NCBI GenBank assembly: GCA_000697665.1 | Contig: KL197717.1 | Coordinates: 768,953 to 832,952 of the forward strand | Origin: Jaapia argillacea MUCL 33604 | Taxonomy: Eukaryota; Basidiomycota; Agaricomycetes; Jaapiales; Jaapiaceae | Direction of reading: 5' to 3' | DNA length: 64,000 nucleotides | Shown here: positions 12,688 to 24,616 of the stretch, piece by piece | Layout: every line of letters begins with the position of its first letter | Numbering within the stretch: the first letter of the stretch is position 1 | Made by a program: the position numbers and the translations under genes | The notes under the pieces: model-generated | Database searches by the model: none | Seen by the model: the letters and a program-made list of their open reading frames with translations, nothing else | What the model was told of the DNA's origin: nothing

Positions 12688-13864
12688 GCGTATCTGGCCG
12701 TGATTTGTGATTCGTGCCTTTTATTGAGTTGGGCGCTGGCCGTGGTCATACGGTGCGTGAGACTAGGTGACTCCACATTCGCCCCTGCACCTTGTTGACC
12801 GCCATCCCCGCGCTTTCCAGATTTCCTCTCCTGGCTCAGAGATACCCAGGCGATTGCTCCCGCCGGTCTCGTCACTTTATTCTGAGGTCCCCTACATACG
12901 CCGATATCAGTGGTGCGACATACGTGACCTATAACTTAGTTGAGTGATAATACACTGTAGCTTTGTATCTTCAAGCCGGACAGCTCAGGTACCAAGGCAA
13001 CAACTGGACATACAACTGCGAGGCTGGAAAAGCTTATTCGCCCGAGGAAGCTCTTCGTTAGAGTTCCGTCATCTGTGTGAGCCATTCATCGATTCTGAGC
13101 GAGAACGCGCGAACCTCATCAGTTGCCGCTCAAGTGACAGCATACAGACCGACATCTCCGAAAGTATTGACACCCTGTCCGCCTGCAGCCCTGATATATT
13201 TCAGGGAGGATCGTTATCGCAGACGGAATGTCGGTAAACGAATCGAGACTCCACGAATAATCTCACCATTCGCACCTGCTTAACCACAGTAGCCCCGACT
13301 CGATTCGAGGGGATACCTTCCAGAACGGGCCGGGAACTGTCGGTGTATTCTTGCGCGAATACTCTGGAGTCTAGGAATCATTTCTCGCCGTGATATTGCC
13401 TTTCTTGAACCCGTGAATATTTAAGAAGCAGTGCACGCTATGGAAGGGCAGCGGATGACGCCACGAGTGCACCGATCACGTGGATTTCGGGAAGCAATCA
13501 TCTGTTGGGAAGACGCGGACCCATTGGAATCTTGATGGCATCCTCTTTTCCACTGGAAGCACGCTAACTTGGTGCGCTCCCATTCACCGATGACACAAAA
13601 CTGGTTTGGATCTATGCCACCCCGAATCCCCCACATGCCAGAAAATGTTTTACGGTTCCGGGACTTTTCCTTCTGTTTTCGTTCGGGGGCGTCCATTTCA
13701 GTCTTTAAGCTGTCGGCGGTTTGTGTCCACCCGAATACACTCCTGGTCTTTATTTCCCCTGTTAGGGTGTGTCGGGGTGCTATAAAACCGATAGTGTCCG
13801 ACAGCACAATCCACGTCTTGGCTCAACCCACCTAACATTGATCCCACCCTCCGCTCGTTTGAAT
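12688..13864. other. Intergenic, no supported gene
   Basis: About 1.18 kb between the PAQR gene and the first P450. Open frames up to 128 codons occur on both strands but none has a recognisable domain or convincing splice structure. The 3' end is the presumed P450 promoter. Confidence 0.45.
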
Positions 13865-15870
13865 ATGTATCCTGTCGGCATCCCATCTTCTGTGGAAGCC
13901 TTCCTATCCACTGGTATTGCTGGGCAGCTCCTCATAGCCTTCATTCTCTTGTTTTTCATACTTTCACTTTGTTCCTGCCTTATGGACGAACAGTACCAAG
14001 ATCCTGCTATGCCTGTCCCCCTACCCGAACACTCACTATTCACTATCCTCCCATTCTTTCATCAAAGATTCGACTTTCTCAACTGGGGTTTTCGCGCAAC
14101 TGGACAACCAATCTTTCAGTTTCGGCTTTTTAGGGTTTGTCCGTCACACTAGTAATACCTTCGGTCCCCTTCGATGACTTTTCCAATAAAGAATACCGTC
14201 ATTGCTGTATCTGGTGAAGCGAGCAGAAGAACTTTCCTTACATCGAAAGGTTTGGACCTGAACGAGGGTTTCAAGTATTTGTCGGGATCCGTAAGTGAAG
14301 CCTACCTCGATTATCGGAAGTTCTCTGACTTCTTCTAGATACCCGTGGTTCCTGGTGTCACCTCCAACATAACGAGTCGCCATGTTTCAATTGTACGCAA
14401 GCGTCTTGCCGTAGCCCAGCGTGAAGAGCGATTACAAGCTCGTAAGTTCCCGACTCTAGGTTTCCCTCATGCTTAGTTGCCGTTCTGAACACCTCCCTAG
14501 TTATTCCCGAGCTCCTCCTCGATTGTCAGCGAGTGATGGAGTCTTGGGGAGTATCCGGTTCTTGTGACCCCTTCAAGAATATCTATGAGGTAAGCTGCTC
14601 ATCGTTGAATCCGTCTCTCGATGTTGCAATAGACTCTGATTTCCTGTATATTTCAGCTCTTATTCCAAATCAGCGTCCGAAGTCTCACCTGTTCGGAGAT
14701 TGCTGACGATTCCGCTGTCGTTGCACGGCTTCAGAAGTTGTACGACACGCTCGATCGATGGAACACCCCTGCCGCCGTACTTTTCCCGTGGCTGCCAAGT
14801 CCGGGAGCAGTCTTCAAGTTGTTGGCTACGAAACAAATATATGGCGTAGTTTGTGGAGCCATTAATGCTAGACAACAGAGCGGGATTTCAAGAAATGGTA
14901 CGGTCTTTTTGCCTTTGGGCCGCTGTGGTAATTATCAACCACGTTTCTTAGACATGCTCCAAATCCTCCTCGATCATGAGGATGAACATTTGGTCGTTGT
15001 AGGCGTGAGTCCCTCCATTGGCACTAGTTATTGGATCTAATGGATGGCCGCCACAGTTCATTATGGGCCTCCTGGTTGCTGGAGCCCGTGCCACTGGCGC
15101 AACCGGTGAGTGAGCTGTTGTCCTCCGAGTTACGCCATCAAACCCGCGTTCGGCTCACAGCTTCATGGATGATCACCTTCCTCGGCTGTCATTCCGATTG
15201 GAAGGTCAAGGCAGCGGCCGAAATACAATCTCTGATTTCCACCCACTCATCATCATCCTCCACGCCATCTTCGACCTCTCACTTACAAAATCTTTCCGAA
15301 CGACTCTCGACAATCCCCGTATGTGCTTGGGAATCGTCCACCCCCATCCTTGACGCAATCATTCGCGAAACTCTTCGACTAGCCGAGCCACATACTGCCA
15401 TGCGTCGCAACTTAGGTCCCGAGGTACAATTTGGGGACAAGGTGGTACCAACAGGTGCCTTTGTCTTGTATCAATTCAGCGACGTCCACCTTGATGAGCG
15501 GATCTACCCAAACCCATGGGAATTCGACCCGGGAAGGTCCACGGATAGCAAGGTCCCCTTCTCTTGGATTGGGTGGGGTGCAGGTATGGTTATCATTCGG
15601 CCATTCGTACATGTTTCCATCTTATAGACCCCTGGATGTCTAGGGAAAACCGTTTGCCTCGGGCAGCGACTCGCTAAACTGGAGCTAAAGTTGATTGCAG
15701 CGATGTTCCTCCTCGGGATGGACTTCGACATCGTTGATAGGTCAGGAAAGCACATGGCTACTCCACCTCGTCCCAACTGGAACGATACGTTGCTTTGTCA
15801 ACCTCAGAATGGGTCGTTCAAACTTCGCTTCCAACAAACGCCATCACCTCGACTCGATGGTGTTATCTGA
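13865..15870 (+). CDS. Cytochrome P450 monooxygenase (first)
   Basis: Membrane-anchored haem monooxygenase. ATG at 13865 opens with a hydrophobic anchor (GQLLIAFILLFFILSLCSCL) followed by a short Pro-containing linker. At least nine exons with roughly 50-nt introns give a full-length P450: K-helix ETLRLAEP (ExxR), the aromatic/PERF region YPNPWEFDPGR, and a haem loop that is restored only if the acceptor near 15640 is used: FSWIGWGAG joined to KTVCLGQRLAKLE, with the Cys ligand. The I-helix reads VAGARATGATASWM, without the usual acidic-Thr pair seen in most P450s, suggesting altered proton delivery or a non-standard reaction. Neighbours do not form an obvious biosynthetic cluster. Substrate unknown. 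TGA at 15868-15870. Confidence 0.9.
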
Positions 15871-16655
15871 GCCCTCATGTTCATCTTCTCAGAAATGATC
15901 GCATACTCTTTCTTTGGACTATCATAGACCACGTTCTCTTTGCGATTTGCCATTACCCGTCTCCTCTCCTTCCCTCGCTGTTGACTAGCTTGTATCTCCA
16001 CCCCACCTGCTTCGGACTTGCTCCGCACGTCTCGTTTGTACAACCAGTCCCGCCATATCTTTATATTCATCAGTTGCTGTGTTTAAATCCCATTTGTGTC
16101 TTCGGAACCGAAAATTTCGACGGTGTGGGATGTGCTAGTACACGTCGGTTCCGGTGGAGCAACGGTAAGCGGACGCCAATGGAGGCGGCCGAGCAAGGAT
16201 CGCGACATCACGCATCGTAATCTTCGTATTCCGTACGATAGTGCGATAATCGCCGAACGTCCATCTCTTAGTCAAGACCGGTGGGTGTGGGTTGTAGGTG
16301 GCCGTCGGAGGTATTCGTCCTAACGGTGTTTGCTGGGGGGTTGTAAGGGGTCCAAATTAATCTCGCACGGAAGCGCCTGGGGCTGCTAGTTGCTTAGACG
16401 GGAAGCGACGGAAGTCGATAACTGATGATTAAAAGAAGGATGAGTTAAAAACGCAACTAGACAAAGATATGTGATTCCCTAGCACCGGTAGTGTCACATG
16501 TGAAGTGGAATAGCGAAGCTAGAAGGCTAAGCAAATGATGCCATCCTCATTGCTTTCCGGAAAGCGCCACCGGATCGCGTTTAACGAGGAGAATGGAATC
16601 GTGTTGTAAGGTAGTGTGGTATGAGGTCAAGCATAATGCCTGCTCTGTGTCGATG
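15871..16655. other. Convergent intergenic region
   Basis: About 790 bp between the 3' ends of the P450 (+) and the RRG9-like gene (-). Must hold both 3' UTRs. No gene, tRNA or repeat recognised. Confidence 0.45.
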
Positions 16656-17285
16656 TCATCGGAATGAGAGTCTGTCCGTGCTGTCCACCCCAAACACTCT
16701 TCCCGACCTTCGCTCCAGTTCGGATTTCGCCTTCTGCTCCTCCAGTCTTCTCTGCACAATCCACTCATCCCTCGCCTTTCTCTCACTCTCCGCCATCTCT
16801 ACCATCTTTTCTTTACTCGGCTCCCACTTACTCCTCAAAATCCGCCTAACGGCTTCCGGGCTGACCCTGAACTTCTCGGCGAGCACTGGGGTAGTGAACT
16901 GCTCTGGGTCGTGATAGTGTAGCGCACGGAGACCATCCATGGCCTCACGAGACAATTTCCGAGGCGGTGCCCATCCTTGTGGAAAGGTCTTTTTCATGGT
17001 GGTTCGGTGAGCGACCCATTGATCTGCGACGGGTTTGGCAACAGGTTTTCGACGATCGGGGTTTTTGGAAATCGATTTCAGGATAGCTTTCTTCGTCTCG
17101 AACCGTTTTGGCCTTTGTTCCTCTCCGTTTTCAGTGAGAGAAATTGGAGTGGGATGGCTGCTCGAGGTCCGCCAGTTCCGAGCGGAGGGGACGAGACCTG
17201 AGACATAGGACCGCGTAAATGCGGGCTTGTAAGAGCATGAGGCGACTGCAGGCGTGCGGCCGATGGACTGGGCGACCGACAGCAT
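16656..17285 (-). CDS. RRG9: RRG9-like mitochondrial protein (neugrin family)
   Basis: Homologue of Required for respiratory growth protein 9, needed in yeast for mitochondrial genome maintenance; related to animal neugrin, a mitoribosome-assembly factor. Single uninterrupted exon of 209 codons. The N-terminus is Arg/Ser/Ala-rich with few acids, as in mitochondrial presequences. The family core is LSREAMDGLRALHYHDPEQF, then TTPVLAEKFRVSPEAVRRIL and RSKWEPSKEKM, a helix-turn-helix-like region, followed by a charged helix with RKARDEWIVQRRLEEQKAK. Divergent from the coactosin gene with 189 bp between start codons. Length and motif order match fungal RRG9. Confidence 0.88.
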   Translation of the reverse strand: MLSVAQSIGRTPAVASCSYKPAFTRSYVSGLVPSARNWRTSSSHPTPISLTENGEEQRPKRFETKKAILKSISKNPDRRKPVAKPVADQWVAHRTTMKKTFPQGWAPPRKLSREAMDGLRALHYHDPEQFTTPVLAEKFRVSPEAVRRILRSKWEPSKEKMVEMAESERKARDEWIVQRRLEEQKAKSELERRSGRVFGVDSTDRLSFR

Positions 17286-17474
17286 GATGGGGGAGCTTCA
17301 GTTTCGACGAAGTTTGCAAGCCGAAGTCGACCGGCAACTACCGAGCGTGGACACCTTGCTCAATATGGGAACGTTACAACTCTCACCTCATTCCACTTGA
17401 CGCCCGCAACCACCTGGTTTCCTTTTCCTCGTTCCCTTCGTTCTCCTTCGTAACCCTTATATCACTCCTTGCCC
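17286..17474. promoter_or_regulatory. Short divergent promoter, RRG9 / coactosin
   Basis: A 189-bp gap between two outward-facing start codons, so both promoters must overlap or lie back to back. CT-rich on the plus strand just before the coactosin ATG. No specific site claimed. Confidence 0.5.
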
Positions 17475-18240
17475 ATGGCGGACGTATCGGATGCCAAGAT
17501 TGCTGAGGGTGAGAGTACAGAATATCCTCACCACTGTCACCCTGACAGGTGGTCACGTCGTTATCAGCATACGAGGAAGTTCGAAATGACAAGGCTGAAA
17601 CCACCTGGTTACTTTTGGACTACGAGGTAAATCTCCTCCCCGGACACGATCTTGACACCAGCTCTAACTACATTGGATATGTAGTCAGACCGCTCGGACA
17701 AGCTCGTCCTCACTCAAACTGGCACAGGCGGCCTTGAGGAAATCAAAGATGTTCTCCAAGACGGAAGAGCTTCTTTTGTCTATGCTCGAGTGAAGTATTC
17801 CAACGACAAGGAGTCTCAAAGGGAGAAGTTCATCCTCATCGTTTGGATCGGGCCTAGTTGCAAGGTCATGCGAAAGGCCAAGGTGAGCCCGCGCTCCGAC
17901 ATCACCGTTCAGCCTTCCAGCTCGCCGCTCCGTATCACTGTCGTATCTCTTCTACTTGGCTAGGGCGCCGCTTCCATGCACCACCCCCGTATCTATCTCC
18001 CAATCATCTGATCTTCTCCCACCTGCGTCGTTTATAGATTTCGGTCCACACTGCAGACGTCAAGCAAGTTCTTCGCGTGCTCTCCATCGAGGTGGCGGCG
18101 CGAGAGAAGGACGACTTGAACGAGGAACCCATTGTTAAGCGATTACGGAAGGTGAGCCTCTCGCTGCTCATGCGTTCAACTCGTGTGATTCATCTTGCTC
18201 GTGTGACCAGGCTGGAGGGGCAAGTTACGATGGCGTATAA
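17475..18240 (+). CDS. Coactosin-like ADF-H actin-binding protein
   Basis: Small single-domain ADF/cofilin-homology protein; coactosins bind F-actin in the cytoskeleton without severing it. Exon 1 (ATG 17475) gives MADVSDAKIAE; a roughly 60-nt intron joins to AYEEVRNDKAETTWLLLDYE, then SDRSDKLVLTQTGTGGLEEI, LQDGRASFVYARVKYSNDKE, KFILIVWIGPSCKVMRKAK. A longer intron (about 150 nt, from 17883) precedes ISVHTADVKQVLRVLSIEV and the last small exon ends AGGASYDGV with TAA at 18238-18240. The total of roughly 140 residues fits the coactosin length. Convergent with the GNAT gene. Confidence 0.9.
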
Positions 18241-18403
18241 CACGTTTCCCTCTCTCGTCGTGCCTATTCTTTTGCGTCGCTAGTCATTGCTATTCACTCC
18301 CTCTGGGAACTTATCGTATCTTGGTCTGAGCGACATCGCAACATAGTTCCTCAGATTGTGAGAAGCAGATTTATGCTGATCATCTGAGGGTCAGCGTACA
18401 CAT

Positions 18404-19262
18404 CTAATTCTTCCCAACAACGAATTTGTTGAGGTTTTTTATTCCTTCGCCCTCGAGTCTCATGCCCATCCATTCTGACATGGCCGTGGCGCCCATGGTC
18501 TTCTCGTAGAAGTCGATCGATGGTTGATTCCACTGTCGATCAATCTTTTTCAATCGACCGCCAGTTTGTCAATTGATGTATTACTGACCTTCAAGACCGA
18601 CCAGTCCATCCTTCCACAGTCCTGCACACAGTTAGGGTTAGGTTTACAGGGACTTTAAATGGTCGGGGACAATACCTTCTCCTGGGCCACCAGTCCGAGC
18701 TCGCCGAATAAAGCCTTGCCAACGCCTTGCCCTCTGAATTCAGGTATCACGAACAGGTCCTCAAGCTGGTGATGTAATTTGAGAAGATAGCATACAAGAT
18801 CCACAATCGACACGCACGAACAATCCCGGCTTTCCTGTCCAGGTTGAATAATTGAAGAAATACAAAGCGATTGCCACGGGCTTGCCCGGGGAATCTGGTG
18901 TTCCGCTGACCGCAAGGAGTGTATGGGCATAAGGGGCTTCAAATAGGTTTCGTCGGAGCTAGATTAATTGTTATGGGTCATTCTCCTAGATACGGAGTGT
19001 TTGGGTCACTCACGAGTTCGGGAGTGGCTACGACGGCATCGGGCTCCTTCTCATAGGTAGCCTACGATCGCAAAAGTAATGACTGGAGGATCAGTATAGG
19101 AGGGATCTTTTGCGAGTAAACTCACCAGAGCAATAATTAATTGCAAGATGGCGTCCTGCGAGGTAGATCAGCTCCGATCACCCAAGACTAGATGATCTAG
19201 GAGAGGAATCGCACCACATCGTCCAGAACAGCAGGTCTGATATGGAATGTAAAGTCCGACAT
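18404..19262 (-). CDS. GNAT N-acetyltransferase, SSAT/thialysine type
   Basis: Small GCN5-related acetyltransferase. ATG at 19262 gives MSDFTFHIRPAVLDDV, then short exons DAILQLIIAL and ATYEKEPDAVVATPEL, a large exon with SGTPDSPGKPVAIALYFFNY, STWTGKPGLYLEDLFVIPEF and the acetyl-CoA loop RGQGVGKALFGELG (motif A, Q/RxxGxG/A). The final exon carries RLDWSVLKWNQPSIDFYEK (motif B with the conserved Tyr) and ends GKN before TAG at 18404-18406. The YLEDLFVIPEFRGxG and WNQPSIDFYEK elements are typical of diamine/thialysine acetyltransferases, so a polyamine- or lysine-analogue substrate is likely but not proven. Divergent from EGD1 with a 260-bp gap. Confidence 0.87.
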
Positions 19263-19522
19263 GCCGTTGAATAAAGATACAGACGGTTCTAGGTCTACAA
19301 GGTCAAAATGTACAATGTGCAGACCTGATCAGAGAGTTGATCTAAGCGGTGGGGGTTATGAGGAGTGATCAATTGATTTGGTATTAGGTGGCTGGATTAT
19401 GTTTACTGATATTTGTTCGTAAACCTTGTTTCTTTTCTGCTCACCACGACGGACGACGACAAGTCTCGTATTATAACGACCTAGGTTTCCCCGATCCAAC
19501 GACCCACCCCTAAAAAGCTACG

Positions 19523-20332
19523 ATGGATCCCGCAAAATTGGCCAAACTCCAAGCACAGGCCGCGGCTAACAGGATCGGTGAGCAAAACCACGCGTCCCCA
19601 TCATGCACGAAAGTACTCATTTCGTTCCGTCATTTTACCAACTTTGGTTCGATAATTTGGGCGCGTTGTTGGGGGATGATGTGATCTAGGTGGAAAGGGG
19701 ACTGTGCGTCGTAAGGTTGTACGGAAATCAAAGCCTTCGACGGCGCAGGATGATAAGAAGTTGCAAGGGGCTTTGAAGAAGTTGAATGTGCAGCCCATTC
19801 CTGGTGTGGAGGAGGTTAACATGTTCCGGGAGGATGGAAACGTTCTTCATTTCACCGCACCAAAGGGTGAGTTTTTACCTCCTTTGGTTTGAAAAGTCCA
19901 CCTCGGTTTGGGCGCTTGCAAGACAAGTGACAGCCCATGCAATCCATTCTGCCCAAATGTCATCTTCTCTTGTTGTCAGAATCCCTTCCATCCTTCCATG
20001 CTGATTCACGTGTTTTCGATTGATCAGTGCACGCCGCCGTTTCCGCCAATACTTTTGCCATCTACGGTGCCGGTCAAGTGAAAGAGCTCACCGAGCTCGT
20101 TCCCGGTATCCTCAACCAACTCGGCCCCGACTCTCTCGCATCACTGCGCAAGTTGGCAGAATCGTACCAAGCCATCCAACAGAACCAACAAAGGCCACCT
20201 AACGCCGGCGGAGAAGCTGAAGAGGATGACGATGACGACGTCCCTGATCTCGTTGAGAACTTTGATACTGTGGAGGAACCCAAGAAGGAGGAAGCAGGAG
20301 AGGATAAGGCTGATGTTGCTGCTTTGGATTGA
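19523..20332 (+). CDS. EGD1: Nascent polypeptide-associated complex subunit beta
   Basis: BTF3/Egd1 protein; with NAC-alpha it sits at the ribosomal exit tunnel and shields nascent chains. Exon 1 (ATG 19523) [18 protein letters not shown], exon 2 [17 protein letters not shown] with the ribosome-binding RRKxxRK signature and [20 protein letters not shown], exon 3 from about 20028 with [20 protein letters not shown] and an acidic Asp/Glu-rich tail ending at the TGA at 20330-20332. NAC domain is complete. Introns about 110 and 160 nt, longer than elsewhere in the window, as is usual for highly expressed translation genes. Very high certainty. Confidence 0.96.
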
Positions 20333-21661
20333 GGGGAGATGGGAAAAGGTTGAGAGATGACGATCATCATGTATCTTAGGATGCGGTGTTGGGGACCTAC
20401 CTCATGCGGTACGAGGTTGTCGAGCGTTTTTGTAGTATCTTGACCTTTGCATTTTTTTCCTTCGCTCTTTTTTTTTCATGATCCACGACCCCCACCCCCA
20501 AAATTGCGTTGCCTGTGCGTTCTGGTTCTGATATTGATCATGTTTGCGTCCTCTACCCCTCGTCCTAGATTGCTCTACCCTCCGCTTTGTCCGTGCTCAT
20601 GCTATTGCAGCTAGCCCTCCAGTGTATATCTCATCACGCACCAAACGATTTGCATCAGATTCGGATCTTGGAGGGAACATGAATCTAGATCGTACATCAT
20701 GAACAGCGGCGAGCGATGTGAAGCTGGCGAAAGTGAGTGTCCACTATGAGACACTGGGAATGTCGTCGAACTTGGAGACGTACCTTGTGGATTAACTACT
20801 CTTGCGTCAGAGACTTCGTGTGGAGACGCAACAAACTCCTGCAACTGTCCCCCCATTGGTTCATCAGTGTGTGTATCTTGGGCGGCTACGGTTGACTGTT
20901 GAACTGCCCGCTTATGAAGAGGTGGTGAAAGTCATGCGCTCAATGCTGAGTTCTGATCTGTTCTAGTCGCGATCGCGATGCATGAGTTCAAGGAATTCGA
21001 CATTACTGGCATAGGAGGAGGAAGTTGTCAGAGTGTTTCGGCGGTGAGAAGCTGGAGGCCGACGGCAAATGCCTCCTTCCCCGAGATGCCCATGGTGTCG
21101 CCCGCGGCCCTCTTCGCATAAAAGTGATGACATCGCAATCCCGATGTAAGGAATATTGTATATCGCCCAGTCCCAGTGTGCAGACATATCCAGTTGACGA
21201 GATCAAATGCACGAGTCTGCAATCATTCAAAGTTGATACAACGATGGTTTCAAGTTGCATTCAAAGGGAACGACGTTGAACGTTGAACGCTTCAAGCAGC
21301 CATCCAAATGCTTCGCGGGCACCCAATCTACGGCGTATCTGTGCGATCCTGTGACTTCTGCACTTCCTTTCTCAGCGAGTTTCCAGGCGTTTTCAATCAG
21401 CAAAACATCGTCGGCCAATCAGCAAGACCTGTGCAGCCAGCTGTGGGCGTCAGGTTACCCGATTTCCGGCCTTTTGAACGGGGTAATACGATGCAATTGT
21501 TCGATAGGAGTCGCCGGCCTTCAACGTCCTCAACCGGCCATCGACCCATTCGTTCTTGTCCGCCACTCCACCGCCTGTACACCATCAGTCAAGAATAACT
21601 TTGCCTGCGCATCGCGAAGAACCGCTCTCATCCCCGAGTGGTCGACTATATATACCACATC
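20333..21661. other. Intergenic with a weak hypothetical minus-strand gene
   Basis: About 1.3 kb between EGD1 and the second P450. One weak candidate lies on the minus strand: an open frame starting at 21418 (MADDVLLIENAWKLAEK) can be joined by a possible intron (near 21266-21210) to a frame ending near 21028 (residues TRAFDLVNWICLHTG on). It has no recognised domain, so I do not call it as a gene. A T-rich tract near 20450-20480 probably belongs to the EGD1 3' UTR. Confidence 0.3.
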
Positions 21662-24289
21662 ATGATGGTCCCTGCGGTTTTCAGTCGCATCCTAGGGTTC
21701 CTTCCTGTCGTCGACATGCACGTCCTCGTCCTTCTCGGCTTGTCCGTCGTGTTCCTCTATAGTTTGCAGGTTTATCTTGAATTCCGAAGAGGTGTCAATG
21801 CAATCGGGTAAGCTCTAGCTTTGTTTTCGAAGCTCTGAAGCTGATAGTAGTGGCCGGTCATAGTAATCATAATGGTTACCGGACGTTCACCAGTCCAACT
21901 TCAGTCTTGGGGAATATGATTTCTGCTAGACCTGGTATCTCTGCTGGGAAGATGCATCAATTCATCAGGAAACATTTCGGTGAGCTCTTTCCTTGCGCAC
22001 TCTCATTCCTCACTCAACACCCACTTCAGATGCCGATTACTTTGGGTGGGATGTCTACTCATTCGTGAGTATCCCGTCCTCGTGCCCAACTCCCACCATT
22101 CATTGATCTGTTGTGGGTGCAAGGTTGCTGCATGGCCGACGCTACGTTTCGGGTATTACTTGGCTGATCCTGCCGTAATCAAAGTTCGTACCACATCCCT
22201 CACTAAAACCATGACATCTTGCTCATCCATACCGTAATACAGGAAGTCACAGGCTCCAGAGCACGCTTTCCCAAACCAGTAAAACAATACAAAGTTCTTA
22301 GCTTTTTTGGAGGCAATATCGTAGCTTCTGAAGGCGAAGAGTGGAAGAAGTACAGGAAGGTTGCTGCGCCGTCGTTCTCGGAGGTATGCTCTTCTTCCTT
22401 GTTGATCTTATGGCACCCCATCGGGGTATTGAAGGTGACGGTTTTGTAGCGGAATAATAGGCTTGTGTGGGATGAGACGGTGCGGATTATGGTGGATATG
22501 TTCGATAATGTTTGGCATAACGAGAAAGAAGTTGTTGTCAATCATTGTTTGGATATCACTTTACCTGTGAGTTCCACCCGACATACGTTGCCGACTCCTC
22601 CCCTCATGACTTGTGATCTAGATTGCTTTGTTCGTTATCGGCGTCGCAGGCAAGCTCGTTTTCCTTTCCACACATCCATCGTCTAACTGGTTGACTATCA
22701 GGTTTCGGCCGAAGGATCTCATGGGCAGACGACTCAAAACTCCCTCCAGGGCACAAAATGACCTACAAAGACGCTCTCCACATCGTCTCAACCGACGTCT
22801 TCCTCCGCGTCATCACCCCCAAATTCCTATTCAATTGGTTCAAAACTAGCGGAGGAGGTGGGTTCGGCGCTAAGCTCAGAGGTGTCATGACGGCGTTCGA
22901 GGAACTTGAGGTATGTGTTGATTTTCCTCGGGAGGCGGTGATGCTGATGCTAAAGGGCGGTGGCTTGTAGCTTTATATGGTGGAGATGATTGAAGCTAGG
23001 AGAGGAGCGGAGAAGAAGGAGGAAAGACATGATTTGTTTAGTAGTTTGTTGGATGCTAGCGATGCTAGTGATGGAGAGGCCAAGTTGACTGATAGAGATT
23101 TACTTGGTACGTCATTTGAGATCCCCACCTCATTGCCGACTTGAACCCTCTCACTCCAGGCAATATCTTCATCTTCCTACTTGCTGGGCACGAGGTGTGT
23201 TATTTCCTTTCGTCTAATTCTACAGTATGTGTGTTCGATGTTGATCCGGTGTTACGCTAGACGACTGCGCATACATTGTGCTTCACCTTCGCCCTACTTG
23301 CTCTATACCAAGATGAGCAAGAGAAGTTGTATCAGCATATCAACAGTATCATCCCTGATGGACGTATACCTGTGAGATCATCCATCGGATCATCGATCTG
23401 ACGGCTGAGCTCACCTCGTTGTGTAGACCTACGAAGAGATGAACTCTCTGACTTACTCGATGGCGTAAACCCCATTCCCGCTTCCACATGTTGGTCTGAC
23501 GCTAACCTCGTTCGTATAGGGTTTTCTACGAAACTCTCCGCATGTACCCTCCCGTAAGTCATTCACATCCACACCATCCACGTCACAATGACTCAACAAA
23601 CCTCCAGGTGTCGGGTGTACCCAAGTACAGCGCCGAAGATACTGTCCTCACCGTTTCAAACGCCGCCGGAGAGAAGAAGACTATACCAGTTCCACAAGGG
23701 ACGGAACTCGTTATCAACACTCCAGCATTGCATTACAATCGTTCGTCCCTTATCTCGCAAGCATTTTTGGGAGAGCACTACCTGATAAAAGACCGTTTTG
23801 GGATTGTAGCGCGATATTGGGAAGATCCGCATTCTTATAAACCTTCTAGGTTCCTTGGGGATTGGCCTAGAGATGCGTTTATGCCGTTTAGCGCCGGTGA
23901 GCTTGATTGATTGAGTTTTGTGATCGTCTGGGTGCTGATGCTCCATATTCGTTTTTAGGTGCCCGTGCATGTATCGGTAGAAGGTAATTTGTTACCTCGA
24001 GCGATGGGATGATACTAATTGAACTGACGCATGGAATTGATAGGTTCTTCGAGACTGAAGGCATCGCCATCTTAACCATGCTCGTATCGAAGTATAAGAT
24101 TGAGGTGAAGGAAGAGCCAGAGTTTGCAGGTGAGACTTTTGAGGAGAGGAAGACGAGGTTGTTGGCTGCGAAACCTGGGCTTACACTTACGTGCGTGATT
24201 TTATTCTTCCTCTATCTTGATGTGTTTTCACGCTTGCTCTCGTTTGTAGACCTATACGTGTACCTCTAGTCTTCACTAGAAGATCTTAA
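21662..24289 (+). CDS. Cytochrome P450 monooxygenase (second)
   Basis: Microsomal P450 unrelated in detail to the first one. ATG at 21662 (a second ATG follows at once) opens a membrane anchor with MHVLVLLGLSVVFLYSLQVY. About a dozen small exons give YRTFTSPTSVLGNMIS, LSFFGGNIVASEGEEWKKYR (the C-helix W-KxxR), a canonical I-helix FIFLLAGHETTAHTLCF, K-helix FYETLRMYPPV (ExxR), EDPHSYKPSRF and the split haem loop FMPFSAG / ARACIGRR / FFETEG, with the Cys ligand on a 25-nt exon. The last exon ends IRVPLVFTRRS with TAA at 24287-24289. All catalytic motifs are present, so it should be active. Substrate unknown. Convergent with the alcohol dehydrogenase gene. Confidence 0.92.
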
Positions 24290-24616
24290 TCTGGGCGTAT
24301 AATGGACTCTTACTCTGGTTTTTACTATCGGACGCTTTTCCGTAGGGTTTTTTTACCATTTGTATTCTGAATAATTGAAACCTCACTTCCTCAAAGAATG
24401 GTGCATAAGAAACTTATGATTGATTAGTCGACTACACGCAAATTCTACGAGAGGGGAAACACGTCGAAAATTATTACAACAAATTGTTTTACAACATGGA
24501 CAATACAAGGGAGCATAAGAACATAGTTTACAAGTCTAGGGGGCATGCATTGGATGTCGAACATATATACCATAATTTGCGTGGGCAAGAGTGGGCGATG
24601 ATGGATTGGAAGGCCT

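Noticed and set aside
15631-15660. First P450 haem loop with an eight-residue insertion (TPGCLGKTV)
   Set aside because: Using the next acceptor (GTCTAG near 15640) gives a standard loop, so the insertion is a splicing misread.
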